64,000 nucleotides of DNA from Lysobacter alkalisoli (lineage in GTDB: Bacteria; Pseudomonadota; Gammaproteobacteria; Xanthomonadales; Xanthomonadaceae). The DNA lies in the NCBI RefSeq assembly GCF_006547045.1, contig NZ_CP041242.1:2366001-2430000 (forward strand), given 5' to 3'. This document shows, one piece after another, positions 36,598-45,400 of this stretch (positions are counted from its first letter, which is position 1; each line of letters starts with the position of its first letter). Below the pieces are notes generated by a model, which saw only the letters and a program-made list of their open reading frames with translations, did not search any database and had not been told where the DNA came from. Made by a program: the position numbers and the translations under genes.

Positions 36598-38712
36598 TCA
36601 CAGCGGCGGCAACGCGCCGTTGAGGCTGCCGCCGATGCCGCCGGTCAACGAATCCAGCGCATCGCGCGCGAACGCCGGCATCTCGATCGGCTTGCTGGTG
36701 ATGACAGGCGACTCCACGGGCTGCGCGTACCGTTCGATGTTGTCGTCCTGCACGCCACCCACTGCCAGCCACTGCTCGCAGGCCTGCACCAGGTCCCAGT
36801 CGTTGGGTTCGATCGTGGGCTGGTCGCTGCCGCGCAGCTGCGGGTTGGTCAGTGCGGCGAGCGAGATCACCTCGCCGAAACGTCCGCCCAGTCGCTGCCG
36901 ATGATTGGCCAGCCAGCGGATGATCACCGCGCCTGCATGGGCCTGGGTCCGGTAGCGGTGGGAGTTGCGCGGGCCGCCGAGGTAGTTGGCATTGACCTGA
37001 TCGACCACCTGCCAGATGTCGCGGGCACCGAACGCCTGCCGGATCTCGGGGTCGCCGAGCTTCTCCAGGTACTCCCGGATCATCGCCTGCAGCTCGGTCG
37101 CGGCGAAATAGGCGATGCCGTAGCCGTGCAGCGACAGGTTGGCGCCCAGGTCGCGGCCGGCCTTGCGCACCTGCTCCTGCGACACCGCCACCGGGATGTT
37201 GCTGCGCAACAAGTTGTTGACGGTGAGCTGCCGTGCGAACGACGACACTGCCGAGACGAAGCGCAACCACAGCTCGTTGAACTCGCGGTTGGGCTGGTTG
37301 CCGTTGGGGTCGCCGCCGGGTGCGCCGAACACACGCATGTAGAGGTCGCGACGCTCGCCCTCGGTGATGCGATCCACCGAACGCTTGTAGTAGTTGAACA
37401 GGTAGTCGCCTGCCTTGCCGCGTCCGAGCGGCAGCAACCCTGAGCGGAACAGTTCGACGATGCGCTCGACCACCTGTGGCAGGTGCATCTCCTCCAGCAT
37501 CCACGAGAAGTAGATCGCCTGCACGGCATGCAGGTTCTCGCGGATGATCTCGACGTCGGTGCCCTCGTCCAGGTCCGGCAGCATGATCTCCATCGACGAC
37601 GGCGGCGCACCGGCAACCACGCCGGTGTCCATGTCGTAGGCGTTCTGGATGCGGCTTGCGAGCCAGGCATCGTTGGAGCTGACCTTCTCGGTGGCCAGGC
37701 GGCGCACCACTGCAGCCACATTGCGACTGCTCAACGCACAGATGGTCTCCGACATGCTGGGCGAGAACGCCGCCTGGGTAGCGCGGATGCCCGCCGCGAC
37801 GGACGCGTCGCTGGCTTCGGCCCGGGCTTCCTTGGCGACCTCCTTCGCTTCCCTGGCCAGGGTGGCCGCGCTCTTGGCCTGCGCCTCGGCCGTCTCGGCC
37901 GCCTTGGCGGCAACACCGACGGCACGGGTGGCGGCCCTGATCGCTTTCTGGTCGCGAGGCGTAGCCTTCCTGACCGCTTCCAGCGCGGCCTCCTTGTCCT
38001 TGAGCGTGCGGGCCAGCGCCTGCGCCGACTCCTTGGCTGCCTGCGCGGCGCGTTCGGCCTCGGCGGCACGGGTGGCAGCACCTTGCGCAGCGGTGACCGC
38101 GGTGCGCTTTCCGGCGACATGGTCGAGCAGCTCGGCGCGGCTCTGCGGGTCGCCACCAGGATCGACGCAACCCACGATGGCGGCATCGACCAGGCCGGCA
38201 TCGACCTGCGACTTCAGGCTCACCTCATAGCGCTGGCTCAGGTGCGCGTAGACAGCGTCGAACAGATCGCGGTAGCGGCGATACTCGCCCTGTGCATTGC
38301 TGATGCGCTGCACGAAGTCCGGACGCGAGGCATCGGTGTAGCCATCGATCTGCAGCAAGCCGCAGATCGAAGCGATCTCGCGCTCGTTCTTCTCGAGTGG
38401 ATCGAGCAGGTTGCCCAGCATGCGCTGGCTGCCAAGCAGGCCATACTCATGCACGAAAGCGTTGTCGCGTCGCAATTCCTTCCAGTCCTTCTGCTGGTGC
38501 GTTGCGGCGACCAGCCGATAGAACGGATCGACTACCACGTCGCTGGCCAGTTGCCTGCGGATCGTGGTCAGTTCGTCGAGCTCTTTGCTATTCAACCCGC
38601 CGCTGGTGTCGGCGGTCTTGTCTTTGGTTTCCAGGACTTGTTGGCGGGCACGCAGCTCCTGACGCTTCTTCAGCTCGCGCTCGCCCAGGTCGACCAGCAG
38701 GATACGTTTCAT
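36598..38712 (-). CDS. Unrecognised 704-residue protein with central Ala-rich coiled coil
   Basis: The N-terminus is charged and helical (MKRILLVDLGERELKKRQEL). Residues about 200-310 form a long Ala/Glu/Lys/Arg coiled coil (AAEAERAAQAAKESAQAL). The C-terminal half (about 390-680) is homologous to the 299-residue protein at 31781-32680. No signal peptide, enzyme motif or membrane helix. A structural or scaffold role is plausible. ATG 38712 overlaps the stop of a 40-codon gene (ATGA), so translation is probably coupled to it. Confidence 0.72.
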   Translation of the reverse strand: MKRILLVDLGERELKKRQELRARQQVLETKDKTADTSGGLNSKELDELTTIRRQLASDVVVDPFYRLVAATHQQKDWKELRRDNAFVHEYGLLGSQRMLGNLLDPLEKNEREIASICGLLQIDGYTDASRPDFVQRISNAQGEYRRYRDLFDAVYAHLSQRYEVSLKSQVDAGLVDAAIVGCVDPGGDPQSRAELLDHVAGKRTAVTAAQGAATRAAEAERAAQAAKESAQALARTLKDKEAALEAVRKATPRDQKAIRAATRAVGVAAKAAETAEAQAKSAATLAREAKEVAKEARAEASDASVAAGIRATQAAFSPSMSETICALSSRNVAAVVRRLATEKVSSNDAWLASRIQNAYDMDTGVVAGAPPSSMEIMLPDLDEGTDVEIIRENLHAVQAIYFSWMLEEMHLPQVVERIVELFRSGLLPLGRGKAGDYLFNYYKRSVDRITEGERRDLYMRVFGAPGGDPNGNQPNREFNELWLRFVSAVSSFARQLTVNNLLRSNIPVAVSQEQVRKAGRDLGANLSLHGYGIAYFAATELQAMIREYLEKLGDPEIRQAFGARDIWQVVDQVNANYLGGPRNSHRYRTQAHAGAVIIRWLANHRQRLGGRFGEVISLAALTNPQLRGSDQPTIEPNDWDLVQACEQWLAVGGVQDDNIERYAQPVESPVITSKPIEMPAFARDALDSLTGGIGGSLNGALPPL

Positions 38713-38831
38713 GACTGTTCTCTCTCATCTGGAACGGAGTGGGTGGAGCGGGCGTTTCGCACGGCTCTTGATATGGCTGCCGCGGCGCCCACCGGTTCAC
38801 GGGGCTTGCTGGAACTTCGTTTGCTCGCCAT
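38709..38831 (-). CDS. Small 40-residue basic protein gene
   Basis: This 40-codon frame is preceded by a strong ribosome site (GCCGAGGAGAACCCC before the ATG) and ends in TGA overlapping the next ATG (ATGA). The product is Ser/Arg/Ala-rich (MASKRSSSKPREPVG... ending VPDEREQS) with a short central helix. It fills most of what would otherwise be a 173-bp gap between subtilisin and the 704-residue gene. The coupling and ribosome site are the evidence; no homologue is known to me. It may be a leader peptide tuning translation of the next gene. Confidence 0.55.
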   Translation of the reverse strand: MASKRSSSKPREPVGAAAAISRAVRNARSTHSVPDEREQS

Positions 38832-38885
38832 GGGGTTCTCCTCGGCAGCGGTGCGGTGGTGCGTATTGCAGGGGTCTTGCAGTTG

Positions 38886-40400
38886 TCAGGCCGCGACGGA
38901 CGCGGGGTGTGGTTCGACTTCCTCGATCTCGTCCGGTGCATGGCCAGAGCCCTCGGCCATGTCCCGGTCGATGCGGCGGTCGAGCTGGTGCAACGCGGCC
39001 ATCGCATCGACCATGCCATGGCCGCATCCCTCCACGCCGGCGCGGGAGAACGGGCGTGCTGTCTCGACCAGTACTTCACGCGCCTCATGACTGTCGATCG
39101 GCCAGGCCCGGCGCTGCGCACGCGATGCCAGCAGGGCGCAGACCGCGGCCACGAACGGCGAAGCAAAACTGGTACCGGTGGCGCTCTGGTAGCCCCGCAG
39201 ACCGCAGGTCAGGATGTCGCGGCCCGGCGCGCACAGCGCGACATGTCCGCCGCGGGTGCTGAACGCCGCCGGTTGCTGGCTGCGATCGATCGCACCGACC
39301 GCGATCACGCCGTCGTGCGCGGCCGGATAGAAGCGCTCGTCGAGGCCGGAATTGCCGCTGGCCGCGACCAGGATCACCCCACGCGCCAGTGCATAGCGGA
39401 TGATTTCCTCATGCGGGCGCGGCGCATCGGCCGACAATGCCGACTCGGGGGTGCCAAAACTCATGTTGATGACCTTCACATTGAGGTCGATCAGCCGCTT
39501 CATGCCGGCATCGATATTGTCGAGCGCGCCGACACCGAAGCGTTTGTCGCCCGGCCCCAGCGCCGCACCCAGCACGCGCACCGGCGTCAACCCGCATGCG
39601 CCGGCGCCACCTGGCGGGATGTCGCGTCCATGCGCGGCGAGGATGCCGGCGCAACCGGTGCCGTGGCCGACCTCGTCCTGTGGCTCGTTGCCACGGCGGC
39701 GGTAGTTGCCGACCAGGGTGAGGCCGCCGACCAGTGCGGGATCGAGATCCACGCTGTCGAAACCCGCACGCAGCCTGGCGTCGAGTTCCTCATGTTCGAG
39801 CGCGACACCGGTATCGGCCAGGCCGACCACGGTGGCCGCGTCGCCCGGTTCATAGGCCAGCGCCTGCGACAGGTGGATCAGCTCACGCGCCCAGTGCGGG
39901 TCCTGCACCTTGCGAGGATCTACCCGGGTCGCGTCGGCCATGCCCTCGTCGGCAGCGAACGGCCCAGCGAACGGCCCATGGCACAGGTGGTCGGCGCAGA
40001 CCCGATCGACCACCGGCACCTCGGCCAAGGCCTGCAGCAGTGCCGGCACCCCGGCGGGGTCGCGCACCTCGATACGCAGCACGCGGGCGACGCCGGTGAT
40101 CTGTTCGACATCGTCGAATCGCCTTGCTCCCGGCACCGACCGTTCCACACGTCGCCTGCGCGCGCTGTGCAGGCGGGTGACGCGGAACACGTCGCCGTGG
40201 TGGCGCAGCAGGCGATCGATCACACCGCCATCGATGTGGTCCGCCTTCTCGGTGCCGTACCCGATCACCGCACGCAGGCCGGGAATATGTTCGGGCACCT
40301 CGCCCAACTTCAGTGTCAGCAGCAGTCGGCCCGGTATCTGCCATGGTCGACGCAATCTCATACCCTGCGCGAAGGACGTCATGGTGGCCGGCGTGTTCAT
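38886..40400 (-). CDS. Subtilisin-like serine peptidase (S8), no export signal
   Basis: 504 residues from ATG 40400, set by the ATGA overlap with the upstream gene. Catalytic triad Asp196 (GLADTGVAL), His246 (EVGHGTGCAGI) and Ser411 (SATGTSFASP), with oxyanion Asn in AASGNSG. The ~180 residues before the catalytic domain are not a standard signal plus I9 propeptide, and the N-terminus has no hydrophobic core, so the protease appears cytoplasmic or released by another route. It is one of four protease domains encoded in this operon. Confidence 0.9.
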   Translation of the reverse strand: MNTPATMTSFAQGMRLRRPWQIPGRLLLTLKLGEVPEHIPGLRAVIGYGTEKADHIDGGVIDRLLRHHGDVFRVTRLHSARRRRVERSVPGARRFDDVEQITGVARVLRIEVRDPAGVPALLQALAEVPVVDRVCADHLCHGPFAGPFAADEGMADATRVDPRKVQDPHWARELIHLSQALAYEPGDAATVVGLADTGVALEHEELDARLRAGFDSVDLDPALVGGLTLVGNYRRRGNEPQDEVGHGTGCAGILAAHGRDIPPGGAGACGLTPVRVLGAALGPGDKRFGVGALDNIDAGMKRLIDLNVKVINMSFGTPESALSADAPRPHEEIIRYALARGVILVAASGNSGLDERFYPAAHDGVIAVGAIDRSQQPAAFSTRGGHVALCAPGRDILTCGLRGYQSATGTSFASPFVAAVCALLASRAQRRAWPIDSHEAREVLVETARPFSRAGVEGCGHGMVDAMAALHQLDRRIDRDMAEGSGHAPDEIEEVEPHPASVAA

Positions 40401-41170
40401 GGCGTGCTCCACTGGCCAAGATGGCCTTCACAGAGTTCCACGCGCGCGACTTCACCATCGCCGAAATCGAGCTCGGCCTCGCACCCCAGCTGGCTGGCCA
40501 GCGGCGCAAGCACGATGCCGCCCTCGGCCGATTCCACCACCGGGACGGCCTGCCCCGCGGCGCGCACCAGCGGCAGGCGGCCGCCGCGCAATGAGGGCGT
40601 GCTCAGGTGCACGCGCTGGCCGGCGGCACCATTCCCGTTGCGTTCGACCCGGGTCACCCGCGGCGCCGACGCGTTCATCAGCGCCTGCTGCAGGCGGTTG
40701 ACCGGCATTCGCGACAGCCGCGCGATCACGTCGGTACCCGCGGACTCCTTCAACTCGTTGAGCTGGGTGACGGTGCGCACGCCGATCCGCTCCAGGCGCC
40801 GCTGATCGTCCTCGCTGATTCGGTCGCCCATTGCCTCGCGCAGGCTGAACTTCGGGTCTTCGGCTTTGTAGTCGACCGCATTCTCCTCGATCATCGGCTT
40901 GGTGATCGTGGTCAATGCGAGCTTGATCGTGCTGGCCTCGGTCTCGCCGGGGCCGGCCGGGCGCAGGAACACGTCCTCGTCGACCATCTGCACGAACGCG
41001 CGCAGGTCCAGCGACACTTCCTTGACCGCGAAGGTCAGCGGCAACTTGCCGATGCGCGCCTTGATCGCCATCGATGCCTGCGCCTTGTCCAACTGCTCGG
41101 TCAGGGCCTGGATGAACAGGTCGAAGGGAATGCCGCTGTCGCGGACGAGGGCGGGAATCTGCGCGCTCAT
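40397..41170 (-). CDS. Probable trypsin-co-occurring-domain protein with helix-hairpin-helix-like segment
   Basis: 257 residues. Residues 1-100 (PFDLFIQALTEQLDKAQASM, LPLTFAVKEVSLDLRAFVQ, TIKLALTTITKP) resemble the small beta-rich trypsin co-occurring (Trypco) domains that accompany trypsin-like proteases in conflict-type operons. Residues about 118-168 (ISEDDQRRLERIGVRTVTQL...MPVNRLQQALMNAS) look like a helix-hairpin-helix unit. The tail is beta-rich. Overlaps by ATGA with genes on both sides, so stoichiometric production with the neighbours is likely. The Trypco call is inference. Confidence 0.6.
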   Translation of the reverse strand: MSAQIPALVRDSGIPFDLFIQALTEQLDKAQASMAIKARIGKLPLTFAVKEVSLDLRAFVQMVDEDVFLRPAGPGETEASTIKLALTTITKPMIEENAVDYKAEDPKFSLREAMGDRISEDDQRRLERIGVRTVTQLNELKESAGTDVIARLSRMPVNRLQQALMNASAPRVTRVERNGNGAAGQRVHLSTPSLRGGRLPLVRAAGQAVPVVESAEGGIVLAPLASQLGCEAELDFGDGEVARVELCEGHLGQWSTP

Positions 41171-41427
41171 GACCGTCCGCCCCCGGTTTCATCTGTTGCA
41201 TGGCCCCAGGACAGCCGCAGCTTCGACGGCGAGGCCATCCAGTCGTTGACTTCGCGGCTGCGCGGCACGTCCGCCAGCAGCACGCAGCCGCCATCGCGCA
41301 GCACCGGCCGCAGTTCCAGCGGCAGGGTCATCTCGACCTGCGCCAGCTGCACGCCTCCACGGGCTTCGACAGCCAGCAGTCCGTCGTGCAACTCATTCAA
41401 CAGGTGGGAGAGTTCGCGCAGCATCAC
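41167..41427 (-). CDS. Small operon protein, possible Trypco-like domain
   Basis: 86 residues: one helix (ELSHLLNELHDGLLAVEARG) followed by strands (VEMTLPLELRPVLRDGGCVLLADVP) and NDWMASPSKLRLSW. The helix plus two-strand order is like the N-terminus of the next gene, so the two may be related adaptors. ATGA overlaps join it to paralogue D upstream and to the 257-residue protein downstream. Function unknown. Confidence 0.62.
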   Translation of the reverse strand: MMLRELSHLLNELHDGLLAVEARGGVQLAQVEMTLPLELRPVLRDGGCVLLADVPRSREVNDWMASPSKLRLSWGHATDETGGGRS

Positions 41428-42410
41428 GCACCTCCTTCAGTCGGTGGTGTCGGAGCCACGGCCGGCGCTGCCGGCGCTGGAGCGGTTGCCGCGGCCGCGG
41501 GCTGCGCCCGCATCGCCGGCGAATGGCGCTGCACCAGTGCGGCTTTGGCCGGCTCGACCATGCGGTCGAGCGGCAGCGTCTCGCTGACGAAGTTCAGCTT
41601 GACCTCACCGAACAGGTCGGCACGCACGTTGGATTCGTTCTGGGCGTTGACGGCGACGGTCGATACCATCGTCGAACTCTGGCCTTCGTAGCTCAGGCTC
41701 CCGCGCTCGCCCCAGTTGGCCACCGCCTTGGGGTCGGTGCCGGCGGCGTAGCCGACCTTGGCCGCGTCCTGGGCGGCAGCACGGAACATCACCTTGCTGG
41801 TGATGCTGCCGTCGCGTACGACGACCCGATTCATGCCGAGCATCACCATGGTCGCCAGCAGTTGCTGGCGCTCGCCACCGACCTTCAATCTCACCTGCGG
41901 CAGGATCTGTTCCTCCAACAGCTCGGTGGTCAGGGTTTCGTTCTCGATGCCGTACTCGGCCAGCCAGGCGGGTTCCAGGTCGTCGCTGCGAGGGGCCAGT
42001 TGCGGCTCGATCCGCTCACCGCCATCGGGCAACAGAAGTTGCACGTCGCCGGGGTAGCGCGTGGCCAGCCAGTCGCGGGCCTGGTTGGGGCTGACGTTCT
42101 CCTCGGTGAACTGCTCCAGCGTCTTGGCCACCGCAGTGACCAGGCTGGAATAGCTCTCCATCTGTCGGATCGAGGCATCGACGATCGCATCGAAGGTGCC
42201 GTGCACAAGCTGGGCGACGAAGCCGGGGAAGTCGATCTCGTTGACCATCGCACCGGTCCGCCGGGCGATGGTCTCGGTGGCCTGCGGCTTGGGCGTCGCC
42301 GGAGTCCCCGCGGCTTGGCCGTTGCCGGCCGTTTCACCGCTGAGCGCGCGGGCAGGGGCGCCGTTGCGGGGCGGGAAGATCCTGCTGCCAGTGCCGTTGT
42401 GCTCGGACAC
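41424..42410 (-). CDS. Paralogue D of an unrecognised four-member family (short form)
   Basis: 328 residues from GTG 42410 (AGGA seven bases upstream, inside the end of the preceding gene's trailer). Blocks: DFPGFVAQLVHGTFDAIVD (from about 60), RQQLLATMVMLGMNRVVV and LFGEVKLNFVSETLPLDRM. It lacks the N-terminal helical domain shared by A, B and C; instead there is a Pro/Ala/Thr-rich lead of ~45 residues. It is the first paralogue in transcription order and directly follows the multi-domain protease gene by 10 bp. Confidence 0.74.
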   Translation of the reverse strand: MSEHNGTGSRIFPPRNGAPARALSGETAGNGQAAGTPATPKPQATETIARRTGAMVNEIDFPGFVAQLVHGTFDAIVDASIRQMESYSSLVTAVAKTLEQFTEENVSPNQARDWLATRYPGDVQLLLPDGGERIEPQLAPRSDDLEPAWLAEYGIENETLTTELLEEQILPQVRLKVGGERQQLLATMVMLGMNRVVVRDGSITSKVMFRAAAQDAAKVGYAAGTDPKAVANWGERGSLSYEGQSSTMVSTVAVNAQNESNVRADLFGEVKLNFVSETLPLDRMVEPAKAALVQRHSPAMRAQPAAAATAPAPAAPAVAPTPPTEGGA

Positions 42411-42420
42411 GATGCATTCC

Positions 42421-45400
42421 TCAGGCCGTGGTCACCCAGTGGTTCCGGCGCTCGTAGCGACCATCGCCCAGCAGGCGCAGCTCGATTCGTGCCACCGGGC
42501 TGCCTTCGGCCAGGCCGACGAAGCGGTAGTCGATACCGACCTTCAACACCGCGACCTCGCCGGCATCGGCCTCGTCCTCGATCCGCGCCATCACGTCGAC
42601 ACCGTGGTCGAGCTCGAGCGATGCTGCCGGGACGGGATTGGTCTCGTTCTGGACCGGCTCGTCATGAGCCTGTTCTGGCGCCTGGCTCCCATCGCTCGTG
42701 GCGGGCTCGGCAGCGACGATACGCACGTCGCCAACCGCCCCCTGCACGGCCCGGAAGCTCACCGTCAGCGGCAACGGGGCCGGCTGTCCCTCCAGCGCGG
42801 GCCAGTCGCCAAGCTCGACATGCACCTCGACCGGTTCGGCGTCGGCGGCATCGGCCGACTGCACCGCCGGCGATTTCAAGCCTTCGAGCTGCTCCAGCGC
42901 CCAGGTACTGGCACCGCGTTGGCCCCGCTGCACGTGCATGCGGGTACCGGCGATCCGGCTGGGCTCGATCGGTTCGATGTGCTCTTTGTTGGGCGCGTCG
43001 CCAGCGCCATTCACTCCGCTCTCAAGCGCGTGCACCCGGGCCGGGGGCCGCGCCAGACGCAGGCGTCCGCGACGCGCAGCAAGCGATTGCGAAATCGCGG
43101 CCGCTTCATGTGTCGGCCTGGACGAACGCTCGGGCAGATACAGCACTCGCCAATTGCCATAGCCGGGCTCGGCCATGTTGCCGAAGTCGGCGGCGAAATC
43201 GGCGAACGACAGCCAGTCTTCGTAACCGCCGTTGGGTGGGTTGAACGCGACTGGATCGGCATCGAACGCCACCCGGGTGTCCCAGGGGTTGAGCACCTTG
43301 ACCTCGGACGCGGCCGGATCATCGAGGTCGCCGCGGATGCCCGCGACCACCACCGCATGCGGTGCACCGACGATCACCACCCACAACGGGCCATGCAGGC
43401 TCAGCCAGCGCGCCCATTCGCGGGGCGTGTGGTAGAGACTGGCGTTCGACGGCTCTTCGACGAACTCGAACCTGTAGCGATCGCGGACGGCATTGAGCAG
43501 ATCCCAGCCGTATGACGTCGCCAGCGAGGCGCCGACCTCGTTGGCCAGTGTCTCCGGCGCGAACGAGGCCAATCCGCGGTACGACAGCAGCATTGCCATC
43601 GCTGCCGCCCAGCACGAGTTCTTGTCGGGTTGTGGGATCAGTTCGACCGGGTAGTCGCCCGGTCCGTACTGATGTCCAACGAGCTCGCTGCCGGGAGCAG
43701 TCGCGTCTGCATCGGCATCGGGGGCGGGCATGGTGGAGCCTGCGGCAGGTTCCATCGGCACTTCGTTCGATGCAGCCTCGTCGGCTCCGGCTTCCACCGC
43801 GTCGGCTTCCACCGGCCCCGCCTCCACCGCACCACCTGCACTCAACGAGAACGTCAGCGGCTGTCCCCACCCGGAAGCGGTACTGCGTATCCAGCGCAGC
43901 TTCTCCTGGGTGATCCTGCAACCACGGTTGGTACGGTCGTCATTGGCAGCCACGTGCACACCGACGAGATGCGCGACCGGGTGCTCGCCCTCCTCGATCC
44001 AGTACACAGGCGACCCACTGGTGCCGGCCAGCGTCTGCAGATCGTAGGTGAAGCTGCCCTCCGTCGGAATCTCGCGGATGTGGCCACCATGAGCATGCTG
44101 CCTGTTCTCGTCGATGTTGTTGTTGACGAATTCCTCGATGGCGCTTGTCGCATGCCACCAGGCGGCATAGCCGCTCACCACGACGCCTTCGGGCCGGCTC
44201 TCCATCAGTTCTTCGACCAGGTTGAAGTAACTGGGCGACCTCGCATTGCCATTGTTTGCGGCGTGCTTGGCCGGGACCCGGATCAGCGCCATGTCGTTGT
44301 CGTGCCCGTCGACGCCATACGACGGGTGCTTGACGAAATTGGAGGAAGCAACGCGGAATCGGCCGAACGGTTCGCTCGTACTGCCGGTACCACCGCCGTT
44401 CTTGCCCGGCACGATGATCAGCTCACTCTGTCCATCGACCACGTGTGCCGCCGTCAGCAACAACCGCGGAGCGATGAAGAAGGCGGTACCCATATGCGCG
44501 CCTTCGGCCGAGCCGTCGGGCCGCCGTACCTGGCATATCGCCGAATAGGGCGGCTTGGTGGTATCCGTCACGCCCAGGAACCACATGGCGCCACGGGCGA
44601 AGTGGCCGATCTGGACGAGCAGCGCGTCCCACCAGCTGCTGGGCTGGTCGTAAGGTTCCACCAGGAAGGGCCTGGCATATGCACGTGGCGATACGTGTGC
44701 CGGCGCTCGCATGTTCATGCCGTTACCCAGCGCGAAGCTCCGGGCCCGGCCCTCGATCCAGTCGATCTTGTCCGGGGTGATGAAGCAGCCGCGGTTGAGC
44801 CCTTCAGCAACCGGTGTACCACTGACATGTACCGCGCAGATCAACGCCTGCAGGCTGCCGCCCGAAGCGTCGATGGTATAGACGGGAGACCCGCTGGCAC
44901 CCGCAAGGGTCAGGATCGGATAGTCGATCGTCTCCGGTGTCGGCCTCCTGCGAATGGACCCGCCATGCACATGCTGCTTGTCACGGTCGATGATGCGGTT
45001 CAGCTCGGGCACCCTGCGAGAACTGGCCGAATAGCCGCATATCGCCAAGGGCATGGCCTCCGACGGTGTCATCCGCATGAAGCGGAAAAACTGGCCGTTG
45101 GGCGCCGCGATCGGCACGTTGTCGATCACTGCCAGATCCTTGGCCCAATCTCCGTCGCCAGAATAGCCCGGGGCAACGCGCCAGGACGATGAAGCGACCG
45201 TGGTGTCGCCGAATGGGCGCTCGCCGGCCCCATTGCGGCCGGGGATGATCTGGCAGCGGCTCATCCCGTGCAGGTTGTGTGCGCAGGTGAGGATGCGATT
45301 CCGGCCGATGTAGAAACCGGTGCCCTGGTACCGACTGCCGTCCGGTGCGGTGATCTTGAGTTGGCAGATCGCCGAGTGCGGGAAGTGGCGCGTTTTCGCG

